DNA of 64,000 nt from Saccharina japonica (Eukaryota; Sar; Phaeophyceae; Laminariales; Laminariaceae), in contig MEHQ01004546.1 in assembly GCA_008828725.1 (NCBI GenBank), forward strand, positions 62,001 to 126,000. Reading direction: 5' to 3'. Position 1 is the stretch's first letter. Each line of letters opens with the position of its first letter. Both the position numbers and the translations under genes were made by a program. Below are positions 23,285 to 34,200 of the stretch, piece by piece. The notes under the pieces are model-generated. The model saw nothing but the letters and a program-made list of their open reading frames with translations. It did no database searches and was not told the DNA's origin.

Positions 23285-26200
23285 TCGTAGATATTCTAAT
23301 CATTTTCCCGTACTCGTGTGACACAGCAGCAGTAAGTCATGCTGCGTTCGCATCTTAAAGCAAGGGGAAACTCGCCTCCCGCGGCATAAGGCACGAGACC
23401 ACGGACGCTCTTCGCTGCCGCGATGGCACCAGGTGTGATGGCAATAGCTAGGCGTGCGGCCTCGCCCGGATCTGGCGCCGTTGGCCCGATACAACAAAGG
23501 CAATTTGCTTTTGTTTTATTTTTGCCCCGGTGACCTTGCAGTTTTTTCTTTTTTCATCCCACGAGTTTCCAGGAAGAGCACCAACTTCTGCGCACATTTT
23601 CTCGCCAGCTATCTCATGAATTCGAGCGTGGTTTGTTTTGCCGCTTGCGCCAACTCCTAGTAAAGGGCAAGGCACCCATGATTTCTGCAGCCATTTCAAA
23701 TTGTTCTGCCCAGAGAGATAGATACGCTCATTCCCCCAAAATCCAAGTTTTCCCGTACATTTACCCTCCGGTAGACGTGAATATCAACTGCAGATAAAAA
23801 AACATCCTGCCATCCTGTCGGTTCCCACGCAATACACGTGTATGTCCAACGTCATCGCCTGGTTCGTTTTCAGTGTCGAGTTTTTCGTAATACACTGCCA
23901 TCCTTCGATGTAGTCTAAAACCAAGTTAAATAGGACGGTGGCAAATATTTTTCACCTGTTTTTTCCCCCATTTTTTTTACAGTTTTGTCAATAGACCGGA
24001 CACTTTTTTGGGATATTTCGTCTAGAACCCCGCTGCTAACTGTAGCATCGGATGGAATGCCGGCCACCCTAACCTCAGTCACGGACAATCGCACCGCCTA
24101 CAAGTGGATGCTTAGGTGTGATTTGTTTCTTCCAATGTACCGTGTAGACGGCTTGTCTATCGATATCGAAAATATTGCCACGTGCAATAGCCGCAGGCGT
24201 TTGTTGAATGGAAATGTCACTTTGTCGGTGCTGCACCCTGTTTCCGCATCAACGCCGCCCGAGCTGGTCGAAGAAATACCTCCCAACGCAGGGGAACTCC
24301 CCCCCCCCCAACAATTGTCGTGAACCATCCACCTCGCATGTGCTGTCACTGGCTCCAACGGCGGCACTGCATCCCACCTGTGCCATGCCGTCGGTAGCAC
24401 CGGTGAGTGTCGACGATTAAAACGAACCAGGGCTTGCCGATCCCTGCATATAATTGGCAGTACCCGTTGCCGTGCCAACGGGTACTGTTAAATATATGCA
24501 AGCATCGGCAATCCCTGGGCCGTTGCCATCGTCGACACTCACCGGTGCTACCGACGGCATGGCACGGTCGGGATGCAGTGCCGCCGTTGGAGCCAGTGAC
24601 AGCACATGCGAGGTGGATGGTTCACGACAATTGTTGGGGGGGCGGGAGTTCCCCTGCGTTGGGAGATATGGCCCCGACCAGCTCGGGCGGCGGTGTTGCG
24701 GAGACAGGGTGCGGCACCGATAAGGTGGCATTTCCTGTTACCAAGCCCCTGAGGCTAATATACTTGGCACCCTCTCTAATATCGATAGATGAGCCGTCTG
24801 CACAGTACGTTGGAATTAAATATTAATAACACCTAATCATCCACTTGTAGGATCGATTGTCAGTGGTTGCACCGAGGGTGGCCGGCGTCCCCTCCGGTGC
24901 TACGAGTGTTGAGGTGTACGATTTATGCTGTGAAGTCCAAACTGAATAAAACCTTTGAAAACAGATCTCGTGAAAACGTCCATATCGCCGAGCCAAGACA
25001 ACGACGGCAGCCACGCGTATTTTCTCATAGCATAGAGTAATCCGACAACCCTGGCACGTGCCAACCAACCACTCCTCGTGTACCCGACAGGAAGGAGCTC
25101 ATGGCTAAAACAACTCGACCACGCCCGAACGGGGCATCCACATCTACCTCGCATGTTGGCCGTAGCCCGTCGTTCTGAGCCAACATGCGAGGTAGAGATG
25201 GATTCTTCGTCCGCACGTGGTCAAGTCGTTTTGTGTCCTCACCTTCTACCTGTCGTGTAAACGAGGAGTTTTTGGTTGATTCATGCCGGGGCTGTCAGCT
25301 TACTATATGATGTGATAAAACACGCGTGCTGCCGGCGTTTCGTTGGCTCCGCCAAACGGAAGCTTGCACGACATGTGATATCAAGGTTACTCAGTTTGGT
25401 GTTCATGGGACAAATAGTAGGTACCGTTACTGTAGCATCGGATGGGACGCCGGCCACCCTAACCTCAGTCACGGACAATCGCGCCGCCTACAAGTGGATG
25501 TTTAGGTGTGATTAGTTTCTTCCAATGTACCGTGTAGACGGCTCGTCTATCGATACCGGAAATGTTCCCAAGTGCAACAGCCGGAGGTATTTGCAAACAG
25601 GAAACGTCACATTGTCGGTCTTGTACCCCGTCTCAATTAACATCAGCGCCGCCCGAGCTGATCGAAGTATTACTTCTCAACGAAGGGGAACTGACCCCCC
25701 CCAACAATTATCGTCAATCATCGGCATCGCAGCTGCTGTCGCCTGCTGCGCCGGCAGCACTGCACCCCGATCGTGCCATGCCGTCGGTAGCACCGGTCAG
25801 TGTCGATGATGGCAACGGCCCAGGGCTTCCCGACCCCTGCATATCTTTGGCAGTACCCGTTCCGATGCCCATGTTGGCACGGGAACGGGTAATGCGAAAC
25901 ATATGTAAGCATCGGCAAGCCCTGGATCGCTGGAATCGTCGACACTCACCGGTGCTACCGACGGCATGGCACGGTCGGGATGTAGTGTCGCTGGCACAGC
26001 CGGTGACAGTACCTGTGATGCCAATGCTTCACGATTATTTGGGGGGGGGGGCAGTTCCCCTGCGTTCGGAGATGTTGCTTTGACCAGCTCGGGCGGCATC
26101 GATGAGGAGACAGGGTGCAGCACCGATAAGGTGACATTTCCTGTTACCAAGCCGCTGAGGCTACTACACCTGGCAACCTTTGTGCCATCGATAGACGAGC

Positions 26201-27392
26201 CGTCTCCACAGTACGCTGGAATGAAATGTTAATCACACCCAATCACCCACTTGTAGGATCGGTTGTCACTGGTTGCATCGAGGGTGACCGGCGCCCCCTC
26301 CGGTACTACGAGTATTGAGGTGTACGATTTATGTTGTGAAGTCCAAACTGAGTAAAACCTTTGACGTCACATTTCGTGGAAACGTCCGTTTGGCCGGGCC
26401 AATGCAACGACGGCAGCCACGCGTCTTTTCTCGTGGCATATAGTAAGCCGACAGCCCTGGCATGTGCCAACCAACCACTCCTCGTGTACCCGACAGGAAT
26501 GAGCTCATAGCTAAAACAGCTCGACCTCGCCCAGACGGGGCATCCACAGCTACCTCGCATGTTGGCGGTACCCCGCCGTTCTGGGTCAACATGCGAGGTA
26601 GAGGTGTATGCCCCGTCCGGACGTGGTCAAGCCATTTTGTTTCCTCGTCTCCTACCTGTCGGGTAAGCGAGAAGTGTTTGGTTGGAACATGCCGGGGCTG
26701 CCAGCCTACTGTATTATATGAGAAAAGACGTGTAGCTGCCGTCTTTGTGTTGGCTCCGCCGCACGGGCGCCTGCATGAAAAGTGATGTCAAGGTTATACT
26801 CACTTTTGCCTTCGCAGCACAAATCGTACACACCATTGTCATCGGAGGGGACGCGGTCCACCACAACCACGGACAATCGCGCCTTCAAGTGGATCATTAG
26901 GTGTGATTAACAGTTTATTCGAACGTACTGTGTAGACGGCTCGTCCATCGACTTTGGAAATGTTGTCAAGTGTAGTAGCCGCGGGAGTTTGCTAACTAGA
27001 AGCGTCACCTTTTCGGTGCTGCACCCACTGTTCACACCACCGGCGCCCGAGTTGGTTGAGGAAACGACCCCTGGCGCTGCGGGGCTGTTTCCCGCCAACG
27101 TCTGCTTTCCATCGGCATCGCATGTGCTGATACCGGCTGCCTCAGCGGATGTGAGCCCGAGCGGGCCATGCTGTCGACAGCTCCGATGATGAGAGTAGAT
27201 GATTGTACGAAGAACACACGCGATATTGGGGAGTTCCTCAAATATGAAGGCCCATTAGTCAACAAAGGCAAAAAGGGCTACCCCTATCGTAGGACCCATC
27301 TGTGACAAAACAAAGCCATTGTCTCGCGCGTATCTAACCGACACTGCTGACGCTCCCCGCATACATCCGGACCCCTGAATGCCGGTATTCAG

Positions 27393-28625
27393 GTAAACCT
27401 GGGGATACCTCCCACCGCCAAACCGATCAACGCCTCCGTTCGGGGACAGGCAGCCGGTCCGGAGACACTGACGGCAGAGAAGGCGCCATCGCCCCTGGAA
27501 CGTGCCCCACCGCCACCACCACCACCACCTTCCCCACCCTCGCCATCACCACCACAACCGCCGCCGCCGCCGCCGCCGTCACCACCTCCGCCACGACGGC
27601 CAGCCGCCTCATCGAAGGGAAACCGCAAGGTCACAGCGGGGAAGAAGGCCAAGGCTGTGCCTTCCACCGAGCAGGCTGCTGGGCCACCGAAGACAAATGC
27701 GACGCCCCCCCCCCCCCAACCACCACCACCCTCACCCCCACCACCACCGCCGCCCCCTCAATCACCACCACGCCGGCCAACTACTCCTCCGAAGCGAAAC
27801 CGAAAGGTCACAGCAAAGGAGAAGCCCAAGGGTGTGACTTCTACCAAGAATATTGCTGGGGCACCAAAGCTAAAGCTGCCACCGCCGCCGCCGCCGCCAC
27901 CACCACCACCGCCACGACGGCCAGCGACTCCATCGAAGGGAAACCCAACGGTCACAGCGGGGAAGAAGGCCAAGGCTGTGCCTTCCACGGAGCAGACTGC
28001 TGGGCCACTGAAGACAAAGGCGCCGCCACCGCCGCCGCCGCCCTCTCCCCCCTCACCACCCTCACCCCCACCACCACCGCCACCCCCTCAATCACCACCA
28101 CGCCGGCCAACTACTCCTCCGAACCGAAACCGAAAGGTCACAGCAAAGGAGAAGCCCAAGGATGTGACTTCTACCAAGAATATTGCTGGGGCACCAAAGC
28201 TAAAGCTGCCACCGCCACCGCCGCCGCCACCACCACCACCGCCACCGCCACGACGGCCAGCGACTCCATCGAAGGGAAACCCAACGGCCACAGCGGGGAA
28301 GAAGGCCAAGGCTGTGCCTTCCACGGAGCAGGCTGCTGGGCCACTGAAGACAAAGGCGCCGCCGCCGGCGCCCTCCCCCCCCTCACCACCCTCACCACCA
28401 CCACCACCACCGCCACCTCCATCACCACCACGCCGGCCAACTACTCCTCCGAAGCGAAACCGAAAGGTCACAGCAAAGGAGAAGCCCAAAGGTGTGGCTT
28501 CCACCGAGCAGGCCGCTGGCCCACCCAAAGTTAAGGCACCGCGCAAGAACGCAAAACGCGAGGGCAAGCGTCAAGCCCGCGATGCCGTGTTCAGACGCCT
28601 CGGCATGAAGACGAAGTCCTCCCAG
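27393..28625 (+). CDS. proline-rich basic repeat exon
   Basis: An acceptor GGTATTCAG opens a frame of 411 codons up to CCCAG|GCAAGT, a GC-AG type donor; without splicing it ends at a stop at 28656. It reads VNLGIPPTAKPINASVRGQA, then poly-Pro blocks alternating with basic linkers such as RRPATPSKGNP-TVTAGKKAKA and PSTEQAAGP. It ends in a Lys/Arg-rich RKNAKREGKRQARDAVFRRL. Pro codons vary at the third base (CCA, CCG, CCC, CCT), which supports this frame. It may be the cytoplasmic tail of the PA14 protein or the N-terminus of the downstream protease. Pro-rich basic regions often bind SH3-like or actin-related partners, but that is only general knowledge. Confidence 0.55.
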
Positions 28626-28974
28626 GCAAGTGAATGCTGTGTGATGGATTTAGTGTAATTCGGTGGACGAAGAAAATTTGTAGACTACGGAGGAGTATGA
28701 GGTGTGGCTGTAGTCCAGACTTGGCAGCGAAAGGGCTAATACCATACCTCGTCGGAGTGCGCATGCATTTTTCTGGAGGGTTCAGTCTTAACTTGTTAGA
28801 ACGAGCACCTTGGACTCCAGTGGTCACGCGCGGTTCATTTGCCTTATTCCCCTGGCACAAAAGGGAGTCCAGAAGCGCCTACTAATTCTATGAATTTGTC
28901 CGCCATGTTATGTGATGCCGCAACTTCGTGACACGTCGAACCTTTAATACGTACGCCGACGACTATTTATCCGG

Positions 28975-29640
28975 CACGACAAGTCATCCATTTGTAGACG
29001 CCATTGTCCGTGGTTGAGTCGAGGGCGGCCGGCGTCCGCTCCGATGGCAATGGCGTGTACGAAAACGAGGTGTCAACATCAAACTGAGTGAATGAAACCT
29101 TGACATCATATTTCGTCGCTATTGAAAAAAAACGTTTTGGGGAGCTAACACAACGACGGCAGCTACGCCTCTTTTCTCATATCGTAAAGTAAGCCCACAG
29201 TTCCGACATGTACCCACCAAACGTTCCTCTTCTAACCGGCAGGGAGACGCTGCGGCGACGGCGGCTCCACCACCCCCGAACGGAGCATCACCGTCTACCT
29301 CGGATGTTGGCATGGCAGTCGGTACTGCTACAGACACCCAAGGACCGTCAAGCTCTGCATCGCCGTCATCATCAACAGTCACTGGTGGTACCGAAGGCAT
29401 GGCCCGGTCGGGGTACAGCGCCGCTGGAGAAGATGGTTCAAAGCTATCTGGGGCGGGTAGTTCCCCTGCTTCGGTAAACGGTGTTTCGACCGAATCGGGC
29501 GGCGGTGGTGATGGTGCAGGGACAGGGTGCAGCAGCACTGGCAAGGTGACGTTTCCAGTTTGCAACCCCCTGCGGTTATTTCACTTTGAAATGTTTCCCA
29601 GTCTCAAAAGGCGGGCACTGTATAGAGTGCCTCCAAATAT
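28975..29640 (-). pseudogene. solitary copy of the array module
   Basis: It is the minus-strand sister of the 21.6-27.2-kb modules. One uninterrupted frame (29119-29565) reads QTGNVTLPVLLHPVPAPSPP, AMPSVPPVTVDDDGD, TSEVDGDAPFGGGG and LVGTCRNCGLTLRYEKRGVA. It runs the two palindrome-junction sequences straight through, so this may preserve the original order of the gene. Below 29119 the TTDNGVYKWM block follows. C-x-x-C suggests a small metal or disulfide site. Its function is unknown. Confidence 0.55.
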
Positions 29641-31130
29641 TTAAGCCCAGCACTGTAACCTAAGAGCGCCTGCGGTAAGTCGCCCAGCAGCACAGGCAGG
29701 TAAGGTGGGGAGGCCTAATCCTCTCGAGGGTGGGGGCTGAATCTGGCACACTTGACTGCATAAATGAGGGTGTATCAGTAGCGAGGGTGGAGCGCCAGGT
29801 GCGCGCGCGAACGTAGTGGAGGAGGCGTGCTGGTTTCGAGGCGCAACATAAATTCCAGAGGGACAGAGGGCCAAAATATCACATCTCCTGCTAGGCGCTG
29901 TATCGCCACTTTACCAGCTGTCTCGCGAATCACCCGTGACGATCAGTTTGTTCGCCGTGTTGAATTAATTACGATCAGATCCCGAGTAAACATAATGAAG
30001 GTGCTGGCGCGAAGTATGACCCCCACCTGCAACCTTGAGTCGATATTTTTAACATAGGAAGTAGCGCAGCAGAGTATGCATGCCGTGATCGGTTACCTTC
30101 GTTCATACTTACCGGGTAGTGGCAGTGTTAGGTTAGAAGCTACGTGTGCTGCATGGTAAAGGGACGCTTACGTACACGCTGTTAAACCACGGCGTGCTTT
30201 AAGGCAACGCACTAAACACCGGCCGCATTCGCTCTGTCGCTATCCGTTTGGACCTCACTGCAGGATGCTCTCGCCTCGAGTCTCGCAGAGAAGACGGACC
30301 CACGGTGGATGTGAGAGAAAGTAGCCGTAGCTCTTTGGGCGTGATCTCTCTCTCCTTCACGTTAGCGGTTTCTCCCTGTGCTGAAAATGACAATGTGTCA
30401 CCAAATAGGCCAGGGTAGCTCCGCGTGCACCTTTGGGCCCAGACTTTTCTTTCTGGAGGGACTCCGCAGCGTAGGAACTACTGCAGTGAACATATTTGCA
30501 ATCTCAACCCTACATTTTACAAGTATATTCATTGTATGCCTACGAGCTCCTGGAATTGTTCAACGAGCTCCGCCTACGTACACGTTTTCTGATAGTCTAG
30601 TCATGAGTGAGGTGTAGAGTTGCTGGTTTTATGATAGGAAGCTGAAAAAACATGCACCCCCTATATCGTGGCTTAACCCTCATGTGTGACAGATGTTCCC
30701 ACTCATGGATACATCGCCTCGAAAATCAGTGGAGATCCCGACGCGGTGTTTTGTTTTGTGTGGCACGTTTTGTGTCCCTGGATACTCCCATCGCACCAAG
30801 TCACGGTTCGCACGTCCTGTTTAATGAGAGTATGTGTTAGACAAGCTTGTGCCCCCTTGATAGCCACTTGTCCTTGGTGGTGCATCTTTCGTTACACTAC
30901 GTTGATCTCGCACGTTGCTCTATTAATACAAACACCTTAAACGTGGGAAGTAGAACGAGTAGATCAGATCCGATAGTCTTCAGCGGCAGTACCTGACGCG
31001 TGATTGCACCCCTTACCATCGCTTGACGTTCCCGGCATTCCTCCTGCCAAATAGTAACAGCAACCTGATTGCTCGCGTTTGCTCCAACCCACTTTCATGT
31101 TTGCTTCACCATCGGGAGGAAGTGGGCTAG
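29641..31130. other. stretch upstream of the protease Cys-box exon
   Basis: One short exon candidate was seen at 30264-30310 (acceptor CACTGCAG, donor GGAT|GTGAGA; reads DALASSLAEKTDPRW in one frame). It cannot be phased securely to its neighbours. Nothing else is convincing. The N-terminal coding part of the protease should lie here or in the proline-rich exon. Confidence 0.35.
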
Positions 31131-31220
31131 AGAATATGTTGAACCGATGTGGAACCAACGCGGTGGTGCAATATCTGCGCAACTACCGTCCTCTGTGGAA
31201 GGCACTCATGGGATCCGCGG
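31131..31220 (+). CDS. USP exon, catalytic Cys box
   Basis: It reads NMLNRCGTNAVVQYLRNYRP and then LWKALMGSA. It aligns without gaps to the family pattern N-L-G-N-T-C-Y-x-N-A-x-x-Q-x-L, with Cys, the following Asn and Gln kept. The usual Gly-Asn-Thr before Cys is Leu-Asn-Arg. The acceptor is GGGCTAG and the donor GCGG|GTAAGG. Confidence 0.7.
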
Positions 31221-34200
31221 GTAAGGCCAGAGCACGGCACTGAACCCCCCCCTCTAGACAAAAACAAACGGGGCGTGACCGTTTTTAAGTCCACACCACT
31301 CCAGAATGTAGCATGTATTCATTGCCCACGAGGCGCCAGATTTGCTATGATAATTCCCACACGTCTTGCGCAGGCAGCACATACCGAGCCGGTGTATATG
31401 CTCTGAGCGAATGACAGGGCATTTGTTTTGCTTGTTTCTCTGACGCACGAAGAACGGACAGTGGAAGCCACGTTGCTTGAGGCGGGGCAACCGTACGTCG
31501 GCGGCCTCGTTGGTAGTTAGTGCGCACCAATAGTTTTTTCGTGATACTGTATCAACCCTGGATAACCGCCCGGTAGCCCATACCATTAGCTTTCCCGTGA
31601 TACAATATCGACCGTGGATGGCTGACCTGTGAATCGACAGCAGGGCGGCCTTTTCACAACCAATATCTGTTCTCTTTTTCGAGTTGCATGCACCCCTGCT
31701 ATGCGCGTAACCTTCCTCCTACTTGACCTCGCTCATCGTTTTCGCCGGTGCCAAGATAAACCGCAGTGGAAAATCTATCTGGCGGCGCGCATAGGCAGCA
31801 CCTTCAAGGTGACGCAAACAACACAGCAAGTAGTGGTGGCGGCGTTCAACCTAGTTTCGACGCTTTTGGCGCGATACATGACGCCAAACAGTGCATGAAC
31901 GTTTTTGTATGTACTTAGCATGCTTTGGCTGTCGATCGCCGGTTACGTGGTGGTTTCCTGCATACGAATTGCCGTTTCAAGTGTATATAACGCCTGAAGG
32001 TTTAGGTCCGAACCGGCGAGGAGAGAACAAGCGTATGGTGATCATACCATACGTATTAAATAGTTTAGACCAATGTCACCGAATGTACTAATTCAACCCC
32101 GTTTGGTATCGTCATGGACGTTCACAAAGTGTGTGCCAGTAGCGTGATGTTGCTTGTTAAACAAAGTTTTCCTAAACCTGCCTCGGGCCCTCGACGTTTC
32201 GGTCGTGATTTGGTCAGGCGCAAGAGCGGGGGGGGAAATGCTTCGTCCACCCGTCCGTGGTCACACGCGTGAACGGGTCGTCAGACGTGAGTACGCGAGC
32301 GTGATAAGTACGCTAATCCGTTGTTGTTGAAAACAGACACGGGAAGTATAAAACAGTGGACAGCGTTTGGAGCCATAACTATACTCCTGGCGATGACAGC
32401 GAGAAAAATAGCGTACGCCTTGGCGAGGTCGGGTTTGAGCGCTCTTTTTGTTGAATTGCGATTTTGAAGCTCTCGTTCAAAATTACTGGCCAGCTTTGTA
32501 CACCTCCCCGGGTGTATGTTTTATGTTGTGTCCGCACTAACGTACCAGACACAGCTGTAGGATGAAGACGTGCGTACCAATGCCATACTGCCTGAACCAC
32601 AACATGCTCCACACCAACAACGTCCTTGGCTGAATCGTCGTGAGATTGCAGCGGCTTGGTGTGCCATATCAGGTATATAGTAACGCCTGTTACCTAACAA
32701 TACGAGAGCCGCATTAGCACGCCATTTCTTCTCCTGCCCCAACCACCGTTCGGCGATTGTTCCCTAACGTTTGTGTGTGTTCCTTCCAATCATTTTCGAG
32801 GGCAGCGTGCCGCCAACGTGCAGAAGGACGCAGGGGAGATCCTCCTAGGCTTGCTGGATGGCCTTGAACAGGAGTCTATCGGGAACGGGGTAAGGACGAT
32901 CTTGATTGTACTCGATTAACAGTTGACGCAGCGGTCAACGCGGGTGTGAGACAATATGACCGTGCGCGTGCAAACGTTTTTGTGAAGGCAACCCCCGCGG
33001 GTGGTCATGTCGTCATTCTTTGGGTAAAAACCTTGTAACTGTATAGTATGTTACTTGGCCGTCTGCGCTCGTCAGGCCGCCCCTGAGCCAGCCGATACGA
33101 TGATGGTGCTTCAGTAGTACGCGCGTGATTTGTGTGCCTCTTAGCGCACGAGTCGTCTCTCTAAAGCCGCCCTAAAGCTACATATGTTTTACATGTATGT
33201 AGGTTGGGATGTCGTCGGTTGGCCACGCCGCTGTAAAACACACCTCTCTTTGTGCGAGCTAGACAACCAGGGTACGTTTTTTGTTTTGTTTTAGCAGTCA
33301 CCACGGCTGGCACTCGAGTTAGACCATTTGTGCGGGGTGGAGAACCTTAAATTCGCACAAGGGGAATGATCGTATCACGTAGTGTGTATATAGTAAGGCA
33401 CCCACGAGGCAGATATGTAGTATGCCCATTGCTGTCTCTGGAAGTGGCCACACCTTATATTAAGTCAACTCATCGGAGGCTGTCGTCCATATGCAAGTCC
33501 GCCTCACAAGCGGTTCTTAGTAGGATGCAGCTCACCCTTCATGCGACTCGTCCAACACCTCACGGCGCTTCGCGCTTGGTGCAAACAATGTCTGCCTTGT
33601 CGATGAAAACCTGATGTGCCCCGTCCCGGCAATAGTAGGGATGCGAGGGTCTATCATCTTAAGACTTCCGCCATGCATGACAATGATTACACCCCCCGCT
33701 CTCGTTCTGGTATTGTCGGGATGCGGGGGTCTATGGCCTTAAGACTACGGACATGCATGACAGTGGGTACCCCCCCCTCCCTCCCTTGTTGACTCCTGCA
33801 AATGCTTACTTGCTTGTAGGACACAGCCGTCGCGACCGCCGTGCAAGCGATGAAAGGCAAAGTGGAGTACTTGGGTATCTGCTCTTGCCGAAGGGTAAGC
33901 CAATGCCATATAGGCGGAACTTCTGTGTAGAGCGTGGAGATTTTTTCTGTGTGTGTCTTCATCTTCGACACGTAACTATTAAATAGTACGCTTCAGGATG
34001 GTTGGGAGTATTGTGCTCTGCCCTCTTTAACGAGATAGTAGACGGACCTGCACACAACGATCGGCTTCTGATAGTTTTGCTGTTCAACGCTTTGAAAAGT
34101 ATGAACGAGTTCGTGTTTCAGCCTTTATAATCTCCTGAAAATGACGGGCCGAAAAAAACACAAATCTAAAACTTGGCGCGGGCAGGTTCCCAACCAATGG

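Larger units (their letters stand above)
22395..24030. mobile_element. 1.64-kb TIR DNA element inserted in a module
   Basis: The inverted ends are GTTAGCAGCGGGATTCATGACG (read as two parts, the first 12 perfect) at the left and CGTCTAGAACCCC-GCTGCTAAC at the right. They are flanked by ACTGT on both sides. The sister module at about 25430 reads ACTGTAGCATCGG uninterrupted. Two family B MITEs sit inside. No transposase was recognised. A minus-strand stretch near 23450-23700 contains GVGASGKT, but nothing else identifies it. Confidence 0.7.
21640..27190. repeat. array of alternately inverted coding-like modules
   Basis: About six copies of a 0.7-kb module alternate in orientation: minus 21640-22020, plus 22025-24475 (interrupted), minus 24476-25172, plus 25173-25870, minus 25871-26575, plus 26576-27190. 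Junctions are palindromic at CATGCGAGGTAGA/GCCAACATGCGAGGTAG and near 24473 and 25875. Module translations recur as TCRNCGLTLRYEKR-VAAVVV, TPATLTSVTDNR-AYKWM, LQTGNVTLSVLHPVS and DRAMPSVAPVSVDD. Copies carry acceptor-like CCTTCGCAG and donor-like AG|GTGTGA beside the KWM block, so exon-intron pieces of a gene were copied. The family is not recognised. Most copies look non-functional. Confidence 0.85.
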
